Below, piece after piece: positions 18,769 to 28,500 of a stretch of DNA of 64,000 nucleotides (within the stretch, counting starts at the first letter, position 1; the number at the start of each line of letters is the position of its first letter). The translations under genes and the position numbers were made by a program. This stretch comes from Halobacteriovorax marinus SJ. Lineage in GTDB: Bacteria; Bdellovibrionota; Bacteriovoracia; Bacteriovoracales; Bacteriovoracaceae. The notes beneath the pieces were generated by a model. It ran no database searches, was not told the origin of the DNA, and saw only the letters and a list, made by a program, of their open reading frames with translations. The stretch is from contig NC_016620.1 of assembly GCF_000210915.2 (NCBI RefSeq), forward strand, positions 1-64,000. The letters run 5' to 3'.

Positions 18769-21573
18769 TTATAGAAGCCTTTTAAGATACTTTCCAGTGT
18801 AACTGCCTTTTGTCTTGGCCACTTGTTCAGGAGTTCCTTCAGCGATGATTTGCCCACCTTTAGTTCCACCCTCTGGCCCAAGATCTATAATATAGTCAGC
18901 AGTTTTAATAACATCTAAATTATGTTCAATAATTAAAACACTATGTCCTTGGTCAACTAGCGAGTGGACAGCCTCAAGCAGTATCTTAATATCTTGAAAG
19001 TGTAGACCTGTTGTTGGCTCATCTAAAACATAGAGACAATGACCTTTCGTAGTCTTTGACAGCTCTTTTGAAAGTTTAAGTCTTTGGGCCTCTCCACCAG
19101 ATAAAGTAGTTGCTGATTGTCCAAGCTTAATATAGCCCAGACCTACAGAAACCATCGTTGAAAGTATTCGATTCATTTTCTTATGGTTCTGGAAAAACTC
19201 ACTTGCTTCTTCGATACTCATATTAAGAATATCTGCGATATTCTTTCCTTTATATAGAACGGATAGAGTTTCATTATTATATCTTGAGCCCTGACACTCA
19301 CTACAAGTGATGTATACGTCTGGAAGAAAGTGCATTTCAATTTTCTTAACACCATTGCCTTCACATTCTTCGCAGCGTCCACCCTTAACGTTAAAGCTAA
19401 AGCGACCTTGCTTGTACCCTCTTACTTGGGACTCTGATGTTTGCGCATATAATTTTCTGACTTCATCAAAAAGTCCTGAGTATGTTGCAGGATTTGAGTT
19501 AGGTGTTCTTCCAATTGGACTTTGATCTAATTCAATAATTGACTTTAAATGATCAGCTCCAATGATTGAGTGATAATTTGATCTTCTATATAGGCTTCTA
19601 TTTGTTTTTACAATATTGGTTTTAATTGCAGGAACTAGAACTTCATGAACAAGTGATGATTTTCCAGAACCACTAACTCCTGTAATACAAACGAGTCCAC
19701 CTAGAGGGAGCTTTATGCTCACTTCTTTTAAGTTATTGTGCTTAGCCTTCTTTAATTCAATAAAGTTTTTAAAGCTCTTTCTCTCACTTGGTATCTCTAT
19801 TCCTAGTTCACCACTTAAGAACTTTGCAGTAATTGATTTCTTATTCTTAAGAATTTGATCTAAGTTACCTTCGGCTACAATTTCTCCACCGTGAACACCT
19901 GCTCCGGGTCCGATGTCGATAATATAATCCGCTTCACGCATCGTATCTTCATCATGTTCTACAACAAGTACTGTATTTCCCAAATCTCTAAGAGACTTTA
20001 AAGTTTCAATTAGTCTATCATTATCTCTTTGATGGAGACCTATACTAGGCTCATCTAATACGTAGAGTACACCTGAGAGAGCAGAACCAATTTGGGTTGC
20101 AAGTCTAATTCTCTGGCTCTCCCCTCCTGAGAGAGTAGAAGCGCTTCTATTAATTGTTAAATAATCAAGACCAACATTGATTAGAAAGAGAAGTCTATTT
20201 TCAATTTCTTTAAGTAACTTCTCCGCGATAACTTTCTTCTCACCTTTTAAAGTTACAGATTTAAAAAAGTCATAGGCACTCTGAATATCCATTTCAGATA
20301 GATCCATAATATTCTTTTTAAGAATTCGAGTACTCAGTGCAATTTCATTTAACCTTAGACCATTACACGAAGAACATTTTTTAATATTCATAAACTCTTC
20401 AAGATCTTTTCTTACTTTCTCTGAAGTTGACTCTAGATACTTCCTTTCAAACCAACTCGTTATACCAGGGAAGGATTTTGAGAATTCGTAATAAGAACTA
20501 TCTGAAGAAAATTTATACTTATATTCTTTCTTGCTTCCTTCAAATAATATTTTAGTGAAGCTCTTAGGAAGACTCTTGAGTGGCTTTGATAAATCCACTT
20601 TTTCCGTATTTGCGATACTTTGAACCATTTTAAATAAGAATGAATTCTTCTTACTAAGTGGTTTAATAGCACCATCTAAAATAGAAATATTTTCATCAGT
20701 AATCATGAGGTTAAGCTCAAAATCTTTCTTTTGACCAATGCCATTACATGTATCACAGGCTCCTAAAGGAGAATTGAATGAAAATAATCTCGGCTCTAAG
20801 TCTGGATAGATCTCACCTGAAGTTGGAGATATATTTTTCTCGCTAAATGAGAGTACCTCATCATCTCCTACTAAAATATTTACGATTCCATTGCTTAGCT
20901 TTAAAGCATGCTCGACAGAGTCTGTTAGTCTCTTTTCAATACCATCTTTTAAGAGAACTCTATCTATAACAATATCAAATGAGTCTGCCTTTGCTGGAGC
21001 ATCATCTAAAGGGATAACTTCCCCATCAATATAGGCTCGGACAAAACCCATAGTTTGATATTTTGTTACCTCTGTTTTTAAGCTAACTTTTTTTCCACTG
21101 ATGATAGGGGCCATTATATGTAGCTTAGTCTTCTCAGGGTTCTTTAAGAGTTCACGAACAATCTGAGTTGGAGTATATCTTCTAATCTCTTTACCAGAAG
21201 TTGGATCGTAAAGTGTTCCCGCTCTAGCGAAAAGTACTCTCATATAATCATATATCTCAGTAATCGTACCGACTGTTGATCTTGGATTTCGACTACTTGA
21301 TTTTTGATCTATTGCAATCGCTGGAGAGAGCCCAGTGATTGACTCGACTTCAGGCGGCTGATATTGCCCTAGAAATTGTCTAGCATAACTAGAAAGACTT
21401 TCTATATATCTTCTTTGTCCTTCAACATAGATAGTGTCAAAAGCAAGAGAACTCTTTCCTGATCCAGAGGGACCAGTAACTACTGTAATAGTGTTTTTAG
21501 GAATCTTTATAGATACACTTTTTAAGTTGTGAACTCTTGCTTTATGAATGTCGATAAACTTATTGTTGCTCAT
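18769..21573 (-). CDS. uvrA: Excinuclease ABC subunit A
   Basis: Damage-recognition ATPase of nucleotide excision repair. The product is 934 residues from the ATG at 21573, which has AGGA about ten bases upstream; an in-frame ATG at 21591 is possible. Both ABC halves are complete: GPSGSGKSSLAFDT and GVSGSGKSSLVHEV, with signatures LSGGESQRIRLA and LSGGEAQRLKLS. The zinc-binding CxxC pairs are present, including CEECEGNG and CSECQGSR. It overlaps pdxA by 14 bases. mfd lies upstream in the same direction. Confidence 0.97.
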   Translation of the reverse strand: MSNNKFIDIHKARVHNLKSVSIKIPKNTITVVTGPSGSGKSSLAFDTIYVEGQRRYIESLSSYARQFLGQYQPPEVESITGLSPAIAIDQKSSSRNPRSTVGTITEIYDYMRVLFARAGTLYDPTSGKEIRRYTPTQIVRELLKNPEKTKLHIMAPIISGKKVSLKTEVTKYQTMGFVRAYIDGEVIPLDDAPAKADSFDIVIDRVLLKDGIEKRLTDSVEHALKLSNGIVNILVGDDEVLSFSEKNISPTSGEIYPDLEPRLFSFNSPLGACDTCNGIGQKKDFELNLMITDENISILDGAIKPLSKKNSFLFKMVQSIANTEKVDLSKPLKSLPKSFTKILFEGSKKEYKYKFSSDSSYYEFSKSFPGITSWFERKYLESTSEKVRKDLEEFMNIKKCSSCNGLRLNEIALSTRILKKNIMDLSEMDIQSAYDFFKSVTLKGEKKVIAEKLLKEIENRLLFLINVGLDYLTINRSASTLSGGESQRIRLATQIGSALSGVLYVLDEPSIGLHQRDNDRLIETLKSLRDLGNTVLVVEHDEDTMREADYIIDIGPGAGVHGGEIVAEGNLDQILKNKKSITAKFLSGELGIEIPSERKSFKNFIELKKAKHNNLKEVSIKLPLGGLVCITGVSGSGKSSLVHEVLVPAIKTNIVKTNRSLYRRSNYHSIIGADHLKSIIELDQSPIGRTPNSNPATYSGLFDEVRKLYAQTSESQVRGYKQGRFSFNVKGGRCEECEGNGVKKIEMHFLPDVYITCSECQGSRYNNETLSVLYKGKNIADILNMSIEEASEFFQNHKKMNRILSTMVSVGLGYIKLGQSATTLSGGEAQRLKLSKELSKTTKGHCLYVLDEPTTGLHFQDIKILLEAVHSLVDQGHSVLIIEHNLDVIKTADYIIDLGPEGGTKGGQIIAEGTPEQVAKTKGSYTGKYLKRLL

Positions 21574-22492
21574 TTTGTAATTTCCTATCAACTTTAATGG
21601 CTTCTTTTAACATATAGTAACAACCACTGAAATCTGCTTTATTCTTCGAATAGAGCTCGAAGGCCGTGCCGTGATCTACACTCATTCTTAAGAATGGTAG
21701 GCCCAATGTAATATTAAGACCTATTGTTCTAAACTTATCTTTAAATTGAGGAAGTCCTTGATCGTGAAACATATATACTTTTATTTGTTTCTTACTAGGA
21801 TTGCGATGAAAGTGAAGTGTGTCACCACTATATGGACCACTAATTTTGACTTCTTTGTTTTCAATTTTGCTATATTCGAAAATAGATTTATCTTCATCTC
21901 CAAGCAGTCCCCCTTCTCCGCAGTGTGGATTCACACCCGCGAGTAGCACTTCTTCAAGAGGGAAGAAATACTTTTTAAAGCCATGGATAGTTGTATTTAT
22001 TTTTGACTTTAAAAGGTCTGTAGAGATCTTACCTGGAACATCCTTTAAAGGAATATGATCTGTAATAAGTAGAGTTGAATCTTCATAGGCTTTAAAAACC
22101 ATACATAAGTTACTATTAGAAAATCTCGATCGAAGGAATTCAGTATAACCTTTTTGAAGTATACTCTCATCTATGAGCTGATCTTTAGAAGTAGGAAGAG
22201 TAAGTAATATATCATTCTTAGAGATATTACTAAGGGCCACATTTAAAGAGTCAGTACTTTGAGTAATTTCAAGCTTATCGATTTTTATAATACTCAATGT
22301 ATTAGAATTATAAGTGACTTTAGAATCGTGAATAGAGTATTCGGCACTTAGGTTCTCTAAATTCTCTTTCAATGTATTAGAATTTACTACGAGAGTGAAC
22401 TTTCTTTGCTGAATTGAATTGAGTAAGCTGAAGGACTTGAGGAATACTTCTAAGCCTATTCCTCTTTCATGCCCTTGCGTAATATAAATCAT
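21560..22492 (-). CDS. pdxA: 4-hydroxythreonine-4-phosphate dehydrogenase-like (PdxA)
   Basis: Pyridoxal-phosphate biosynthesis family, 310 residues, slightly short. All three metal-binding His regions are seen: TDHIPLKDVP, YMFHDQGL and SVDHGTAFELY. GLNITLGLPFLRMS is the family core. The N-terminus is divergent (GHERGIGLEV where GDPAGIGPEV is usual), so substrate range may differ. It overlaps surA by one base; the surA-pdxA pair is also found in enterobacteria, which supports both calls. Confidence 0.88.
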   Translation of the reverse strand: MIYITQGHERGIGLEVFLKSFSLLNSIQQRKFTLVVNSNTLKENLENLSAEYSIHDSKVTYNSNTLSIIKIDKLEITQSTDSLNVALSNISKNDILLTLPTSKDQLIDESILQKGYTEFLRSRFSNSNLCMVFKAYEDSTLLITDHIPLKDVPGKISTDLLKSKINTTIHGFKKYFFPLEEVLLAGVNPHCGEGGLLGDEDKSIFEYSKIENKEVKISGPYSGDTLHFHRNPSKKQIKVYMFHDQGLPQFKDKFRTIGLNITLGLPFLRMSVDHGTAFELYSKNKADFSGCYYMLKEAIKVDRKLQNEQQ

Positions 22493-23403
22493 TATTTAAT
22501 AAAAGTTTTTATGTAGTGCTTGCTCTTGGCCCTTTTGTACCAAAGTGAAGTAACTTCACCGGCCTGCTCACCCATCAACTTCCCTTTAATCTGATCTTTT
22601 GCTCTTAGATAAATTTCTGACTCAACAAGATCTTTCTTTTTAACGAAGAAAACGTGATAAGTGTCTCCGAGCTTTATAGGCTTCGTAAACTTTCCTTCAT
22701 CAGTATTCTTTAAAAGAGCTTTTAAGTTATTAGTTAATCCGTCCTCTGTGATGTCACCAAGCACATTGGTTTGAACATCTTCAAAGTTCTTAGGTAAAAC
22801 TCCATTTACTTGAAACTTCTCTAGTGTTGCAGGAAAGATATTAAGCATACCTTTCTTCATTTTCGTTTCTTCAAGAGAAAAGTCTACGATCGTATACTTA
22901 AAGGCCAGAGTTTTATCTTTAGAAGTCTTATAGAAATAGTTTTTAACTTCTTGATCTGTAATTGAAATTAAAGGTCTGATAACTCTTCCGTTGAAAATAT
23001 TGAATTCAATAGTTTCTCTAATAATTTCAAAGTACTCATCAAAACTCATATTATTTGATTTCAAAAAGCTAAGAAGTTGTGATCTTGAGAGACCTAGTCT
23101 CTTTTCGATATTATTGATCTCGGCTTCAACTTGCTCATCATTTCTAATGTAGCCAATCTCGCTTAACTTCTCTCTTATTAAGAGTCTCTCGATCATTAAC
23201 TCTAAAATCTCAGAATTTGTGTATTTTTGTTTTTTATAAATAAGTGGAGAGATATTTCTTCTACTTGCAATATTATTTTGAATTCTTTCGATTTGGCTCA
23301 AAGTAATAACCGTATCATTAAATACAGCAGCAGTTTTATCTAATAACTTTGCGTGAGTTTGTGAAAAAGTAAGGAATATAATTAAGAAAATTAGTTGCTT
23401 CAT
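22492..23403 (-). CDS. SurA-like periplasmic chaperone without a clear PPIase domain
   Basis: Signal peptide (MKQLIFLIIFLTFSQTHA) followed by a SurA N-terminal-like domain. AAVFNDTVITLSQIERI matches the start of that domain, and LELMIERLLIREKL its helix. The product is 303 residues. The C-terminal part has no recognisable parvulin motif (the GGDLGW/GFHI signatures are absent). It is probably a chaperone for outer-membrane proteins. The neighbouring gene at 23467 carries a genuine parvulin domain, so the pair may share the SurA task. Confidence 0.75.
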   Translation of the reverse strand: MKQLIFLIIFLTFSQTHAKLLDKTAAVFNDTVITLSQIERIQNNIASRRNISPLIYKKQKYTNSEILELMIERLLIREKLSEIGYIRNDEQVEAEINNIEKRLGLSRSQLLSFLKSNNMSFDEYFEIIRETIEFNIFNGRVIRPLISITDQEVKNYFYKTSKDKTLAFKYTIVDFSLEETKMKKGMLNIFPATLEKFQVNGVLPKNFEDVQTNVLGDITEDGLTNNLKALLKNTDEGKFTKPIKLGDTYHVFFVKKKDLVESEIYLRAKDQIKGKLMGEQAGEVTSLWYKRAKSKHYIKTFIK

Positions 23404-23466
23404 TGTTAATCCATTTTTGATTAGATCTATTTAATAAAAATAGATTAACAAGAAGCATTATTCAAG

Positions 23467-24282
23467 TTATTTAAGCGTTTCTTCGTTTATTTTAATATTT
23501 GCCTTCGCTCTTAACTCAGAGAAGTAATTGTCGAGAATCGCATCTCTTTTTTGATCATATACGATTTTCTTGTAAAGTGCGTTATTAATGCTCTTAACAC
23601 TCTTAACTGCCATTACTTTAATGATGTGATATCCAAATTGAGTTTTGACTGGTGGAGTTATGAAATTATCGGCTTTACCCTTAATTGCATTGAAGTACTC
23701 AGGCGCAAGTCTGATGGCCGGTTGGAATCCCATGTCTCCCCCGTTAGGAGCAGTACTACTTTGAGAAAACTTATTTGCTAATTCAGAGAATAGCTCCGGC
23801 TTCTTCTTAAGTGTGTTGTAAACTTTAAGTGCCTGGTTAAGTGCTGCTTCATTTTCTTCTTTTTCAGGGTTTGTTCTAACTCTAAAAAGAATGTGAGCCG
23901 TTCTATATTCAGGATGATCTTTATAATACTTATCAACATCAGCATCTGTGACGACTATTTTTTTAAGTCTCGGCTCAAGATCTTTTGAGATTTGAGCGTG
24001 ATACATAATGTCTTCCATCTTTTGTTTAACAATTGGGTCATTGTCTAAGTTAGCTTTCTTAGCTCTTTTAATTCCCAACTTTCTATTAATGATATCATTC
24101 AGAACTTTTTGTCTCGTGACTCTCTTGTCAGAAACAAACATTAAATTCTCTTGATAAGTTTTCTCTAGCTCTGATTTCTTAATACTAATACCGTCTACAG
24201 TAGCAACAACAGGGTCTTTAGCGGCCATTGAGGTTGTTGAAAGTAATAGTACTGAAGTTATAGCGAGTGTTTTTCTAAGCAT
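23467..24282 (-). CDS. Periplasmic parvulin-type peptidyl-prolyl isomerase (PpiC/SurA family)
   Basis: A 271-residue product from the ATG at 24282, chosen because AGGGAAT precedes it and a signal peptide follows (MLRKTLAITSVLLLSTTSMA). A longer frame runs up to 24360. A SurA-N-like helical region is followed by a parvulin domain: AHILFRVRT, the central GGDMGF, and the C-terminal TQFGYHIIKV. It probably isomerises prolines in outer-membrane or periplasmic proteins. It lies between mfd and the surA-like gene. Confidence 0.85.
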   Translation of the reverse strand: MLRKTLAITSVLLLSTTSMAAKDPVVATVDGISIKKSELEKTYQENLMFVSDKRVTRQKVLNDIINRKLGIKRAKKANLDNDPIVKQKMEDIMYHAQISKDLEPRLKKIVVTDADVDKYYKDHPEYRTAHILFRVRTNPEKEENEAALNQALKVYNTLKKKPELFSELANKFSQSSTAPNGGDMGFQPAIRLAPEYFNAIKGKADNFITPPVKTQFGYHIIKVMAVKSVKSINNALYKKIVYDQKRDAILDNYFSELRAKANIKINEETLK

Positions 24283-24353
24283 ATCGCAATTCCCTAAATG
24301 GTTATTATTCCTTAATAGTTTAACAAAAAAAAAGTTAAACTGTGGAAAAAACA

Positions 24354-27300
24354 TCAACAAGGAAGAATTTTCTCTGCAAGGTCTTTAGAAAACTTGAGAA
24401 ATTCACTCTGAGTTAACTCATTCTTATGCGTGTATATAACTTTAAAATCTGGTGTTAGTTGAAAACTTCTCGGTCTAGAGAGAAAATAGTCGAGCATTCT
24501 ATTTCGAAGCTCTAAATTTTGCTCAATATAGTTCTTATCAAAAGTTAAGGTTGCTAACCTTCCTCCAACTTGAATCATTTTTAATGAGGCATCCATTAAG
24601 CTCATTCTTACTTCTAATGTTGTAAAGAGGTTTTCAAGTTCAATTGGGATAGCACCATAGACATCGACAAATTCATCTTTAATGTTGAAGAGATTTTCCA
24701 AATTGTCACAATTAGAAAGTCTCTTGTACTGCTTGAGTCTTTCACTAGAATCCTTAATATAATTTGCAGGAATATAGCTTGGGAAAGGTGTTTTAACTTC
24801 AACATCTTGCTTAATAAGTTTCTTTTCGCCTCTTAATTCTTGAATCGCTTCTTTTAAAAGTTGCATGTAGAGCTCTAGTCCAACATTATCAATTTGACCA
24901 GATTGCTCAGCACCAAGGATGTCACCTGCACCTCTAATCTCAAGATCACAAGTAGCAATATTAAAACCAGAACCCATATCAGCATATGTTTGTAGTGCCT
25001 TCAATCGTCTTTGAGCAATTTCAGAAATTGGTTTATGTTTAGGTATAACAAAGTATGCATAGGCCTTTTTATCTGATCTACCAATTCTTCCTCTAAGTTG
25101 GTGAAGTTGTGCAAGTCCATAATTATCAGCTCTATCGATAATCATTGTATTCGCATTAGGTATATCAATTCCAGACTCAATGATAGTGGTTGAAATTAAA
25201 ATCTGATAAGTACCATTATAGAAAGCGCTCATTTTTTCTTCGAGTTCTTTTTCTGACATTTGTCCGTGAGCATAGACAATCTTTGCTTCAGGAACTAGTT
25301 CTTGAATATAATTTGAAAAGTGATCTATATCGCTAACCTTATTGTGTACGATAAAGACCTGCCCTCCCCTATTTAATTCCTTTTTGATGGCAGTTTGTAG
25401 AGTAAGATCATCCTCTTTAATCAGATATGATTTAATACTCTGTCTTCTTGGAGGAGCTGTCTGAATCAAAGACATCTCTCTAATACCTAAGAATGATAAT
25501 TGCAGTGTTCTAGGAATAGGTGTAGCAGTTAGAGTTAGGAAATCCACATTAGCTTTTAATAGTTTAAGCTTTTCTTTATGTGCAACACCAAACCTCTGTT
25601 CTTCATCTACTATGACAAGACCTAAGTCTTGATATTTAATTTTATCACTTAGCAGTTTATGCGTTCCTATTAAAATATCAATTTTTCCATCTTTTAATTT
25701 TTCGATAACTTCTTTGGTTTGCTTGGCTGTCTTAAAGCGAGAGAGAAACTCAATTTCAACAGGAAACTTACTAAATCTCTTAACAAAGGAATTATAATGT
25801 TGAAGGGCCAAGACAGTTGTAGGTACTAAAACGCAAACTTGTTTCTTATCTAGAACAGCTTTGAATGCTGCTCTCATGGCAACCTCTGTTTTACCAAAAC
25901 CAACGTCTCCACAGACAAGGTGATCCATTGCTATTGGCTTTTGCATAGACTCAATAACTTCATTCACAGCGTTTATCTGATCAGGAGTTTCTTGAAATGG
26001 AAAGGCCATTTCGAAATCTCTATATTCTTGGTCTGGAGCTGAAAAAGAATAACCCGAGGATGATTGTCTTTCGGCCTGTAGTTTTAGGAGGTCAAAGGCG
26101 AGTTTCTTTGCCGAGTTTCGTGCTTTAGATTTTAAATTTGAAAACTTATTTGTTCTTAAACTATCTGTAGAAATCGTAGCGTTTCCATCTGCATGTTTTT
26201 GAATAAGATTCATTTTATAAACAGGCACATAAACCTTATCGTTACCCTTATAAATAAGGACGATATAATCAGATTTTGAATCTCCGATATCTAAGGACTC
26301 AAGGCCATCGTAAACACCTACGCCATGTTCACTATGAATAACAAAGTCACCTTTTTTTAAGGTCGCTAATTGTTCTGCAAAAACGTCGACACTAACTTTC
26401 TTTGTAGCTTTAGTTTTTCTTAGTTTAGAGCTAAAAATATCGGCTTCAGAGAGGACTAATATTTTTTCACTCTCGTAAAAAAATCCATTTGGTAACTTAG
26501 ACTTTGTAAAGAAAACTCTCTTTTGAATTGATTGATCGAATTCAAATACTTCCATTAAGTGAAAGAATTCATTCTTAGAATTATCATGCTCATAGGAAAA
26601 ATATATTTCTCCAGAAGATTTATATTTAGACTTTATAAATTCAAATATTGCCTTTGTGTATTCAGCTCTGGATAGAGATGGATTTATATCTTGGCTTAGG
26701 TACCCTATTGCGGGAACAACTTTTAACTCTATTGAAGTTCGTAGTTCTTCATCTAAAACATTTGCATATGATAAATCGTCTATTGAAATATGAGAGATGT
26801 TTTTGAGAGTGTTCTCTAAATTTGTATCATAAAGTCGTATTGGCTCAGGCAATAAATTGTCATTATCTAAGTCTTGCCATTCGAGTTCAAACTCAACTCT
26901 AAGCTGCTCAAAGAAGTCACTGTAAGATCTAGAGAATTCCACTTCATTGAAGAGAACTTTAATAGTTTCGTCATTTAAGTAATCTAATAACACCTCACTC
27001 TTTTCAAAGAAAAGAGGAGTAAAAGCAGCGTAGTTATCAAAGAGATAGTTGTCAGATAGTGAAGAGAAAATTTCTTTTCTCTTTGCGAATCTAGACTTCT
27101 GAGCAGTGGCCGGCATAGGAATATTTTCTCTAAGCTTATGAGAAAAAACTTCATCAGTACCAAAAATTTGTGGTGTTGGAGCGATGGAAACTTTATCCAG
27201 TTTCTTATCGCGAATAGACTTTTGCGTTTCAAGATCTATAAAGATGATCTCTTCAATCATATCATCGAAATATAGAAGTCTAATTGGCCGTGAGTCTATC

Positions 27301-27851
27301 GTATAAATATCGAAGATTTCACCTTTAGATGAGAAAGTTCCAGGCTCCTCAATACTTGGAGAAGAGCTATAGCCAAGAGAGACTAATTTTCTCGCCAGCT
27401 CATCAGGTGAAATAATATCGGATGTTTCAATCTTAAAATTATATTCCTTAAAGAAACTTCTTGGAGGAACACGCATTGAAAATGATTCAAAGGTTGAAAT
27501 AAGAATAAATGTTTCTTCATTATTATTGGCCAAAAAGTTTAAAACTTTAAACCTCTCAAAAAGAGCTCGCTCTGAAGTCATTGCTCCAGAATATGGACTA
27601 AGATCGTGGCCAGGATAAAACAAAAGCTTCTTTGAAATTTTTGAAACCTTAAAGCACTCATATAAGTTTTCGGCATGATCTACTGAGTCACAGATGAAAA
27701 CAAAATTATTTTTCTTTATAAACTCAGTATCTTTTTCACATTCATTGATGATGAAAGAAAATTGCGCACTGTCTAATCCAGTAATATGTAAATTCTCTTT
27801 CTTACTATTGTGCCAAGAGTTAATTTTCTGTACCACAGATTCAAAAATCAT
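24354..27851 (-). CDS. mfd: Transcription-repair coupling factor Mfd
   Basis: Removes RNA polymerase stalled at DNA damage and recruits UvrA. It is full length at 1165 residues. In order: UvrB-like N-terminal domains, the RNA polymerase-interacting domain (KKGDFVIHSEHGVGVYDGLE), the RecG-like motor with GDVGFGKTEVAMRA and VDEEQRFGV, then ATTIIESGIDIPNANT and QLRGRIGRS, and the C-terminal regulatory domain. The presence of mfd and uvrA in one gene run is notable. The ATG has AAGGCG upstream. Confidence 0.97.
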   Translation of the reverse strand: MIFESVVQKINSWHNSKKENLHITGLDSAQFSFIINECEKDTEFIKKNNFVFICDSVDHAENLYECFKVSKISKKLLFYPGHDLSPYSGAMTSERALFERFKVLNFLANNNEETFILISTFESFSMRVPPRSFFKEYNFKIETSDIISPDELARKLVSLGYSSSPSIEEPGTFSSKGEIFDIYTIDSRPIRLLYFDDMIEEIIFIDLETQKSIRDKKLDKVSIAPTPQIFGTDEVFSHKLRENIPMPATAQKSRFAKRKEIFSSLSDNYLFDNYAAFTPLFFEKSEVLLDYLNDETIKVLFNEVEFSRSYSDFFEQLRVEFELEWQDLDNDNLLPEPIRLYDTNLENTLKNISHISIDDLSYANVLDEELRTSIELKVVPAIGYLSQDINPSLSRAEYTKAIFEFIKSKYKSSGEIYFSYEHDNSKNEFFHLMEVFEFDQSIQKRVFFTKSKLPNGFFYESEKILVLSEADIFSSKLRKTKATKKVSVDVFAEQLATLKKGDFVIHSEHGVGVYDGLESLDIGDSKSDYIVLIYKGNDKVYVPVYKMNLIQKHADGNATISTDSLRTNKFSNLKSKARNSAKKLAFDLLKLQAERQSSSGYSFSAPDQEYRDFEMAFPFQETPDQINAVNEVIESMQKPIAMDHLVCGDVGFGKTEVAMRAAFKAVLDKKQVCVLVPTTVLALQHYNSFVKRFSKFPVEIEFLSRFKTAKQTKEVIEKLKDGKIDILIGTHKLLSDKIKYQDLGLVIVDEEQRFGVAHKEKLKLLKANVDFLTLTATPIPRTLQLSFLGIREMSLIQTAPPRRQSIKSYLIKEDDLTLQTAIKKELNRGGQVFIVHNKVSDIDHFSNYIQELVPEAKIVYAHGQMSEKELEEKMSAFYNGTYQILISTTIIESGIDIPNANTMIIDRADNYGLAQLHQLRGRIGRSDKKAYAYFVIPKHKPISEIAQRRLKALQTYADMGSGFNIATCDLEIRGAGDILGAEQSGQIDNVGLELYMQLLKEAIQELRGEKKLIKQDVEVKTPFPSYIPANYIKDSSERLKQYKRLSNCDNLENLFNIKDEFVDVYGAIPIELENLFTTLEVRMSLMDASLKMIQVGGRLATLTFDKNYIEQNLELRNRMLDYFLSRPRSFQLTPDFKVIYTHKNELTQSEFLKFSKDLAEKILPC

Positions 27852-28074
27852 ATTATTCGCCTTGTTAAGCCCTCTTTAATAACACAGGGCCGAAAATCTT
27901 CCAAGTTTTGTCATGTCGATCTCGATGATTTTAGTTTTTACGCGGAGCTAGGCCATCCCTAGACAGTGGATAATCAAAGAAAACCTAACAAAAAAAAGAT
28001 TTCAAAATGTTTCCAACATGTTAAGTATCATGTATTCTTTTAAGACCGAAAAAGTATTTAAAATGGAGCAATGA

Positions 28075-28500
28075 ATGTCGTCATTCAATTTAGACGTCTA
28101 CATGCCTGTACTAATCCTCGTCGCATTTGCCGTCGTAATGGTGGTCGGAGCTTTAGTAGTAGGTATTCTAGTAAGACCTAACAACCCTAATGATCTTAAA
28201 TTATCCGCCTATGAATGTGGTGAAGAGCCTGTAGGTACTGCGTGGTCAAACTTTAATATTCGCTTTTATGTTATCGCACTTATCTTCATTATATTCGATG
28301 TAGAAGGCGCTTTAATGTTTCCTGTAGCTGTTGTCTTTAAGAAATTTAATGAGATCGGTGAAGGTACGGTGGTCTTTGCAAGTTTACTTCTCTTTATTTC
28401 AATTCTAATTGAGGGAGTTGTTTACTGCTGGAAGAAGGGTGACCTTGATTGGGTTAGAAGTTATCAGGTTCCTGAAACAAAAAAGGAAGAGGTTAACTAA
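28075..28500 (+). CDS. nuoA: NADH-quinone oxidoreductase subunit A
   Basis: Complex I membrane subunit near the quinone site, 141 residues. Three helices and the conserved loop YECGEEPVGTAW (46-57). The acidic pair sits in FDVEGAL (74-80). Ribosome site GGAG at 28065-28068. It is the first gene of a membrane-arm-only nuo cluster. The 223 bases upstream separate it from divergent mfd and hold no gene or clear promoter that I can see. Confidence 0.96.
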   Translation: MSSFNLDVYMPVLILVAFAVVMVVGALVVGILVRPNNPNDLKLSAYECGEEPVGTAWSNFNIRFYVIALIFIIFDVEGALMFPVAVVFKKFNEIGEGTVVFASLLLFISILIEGVVYCWKKGDLDWVRSYQVPETKKEEVN

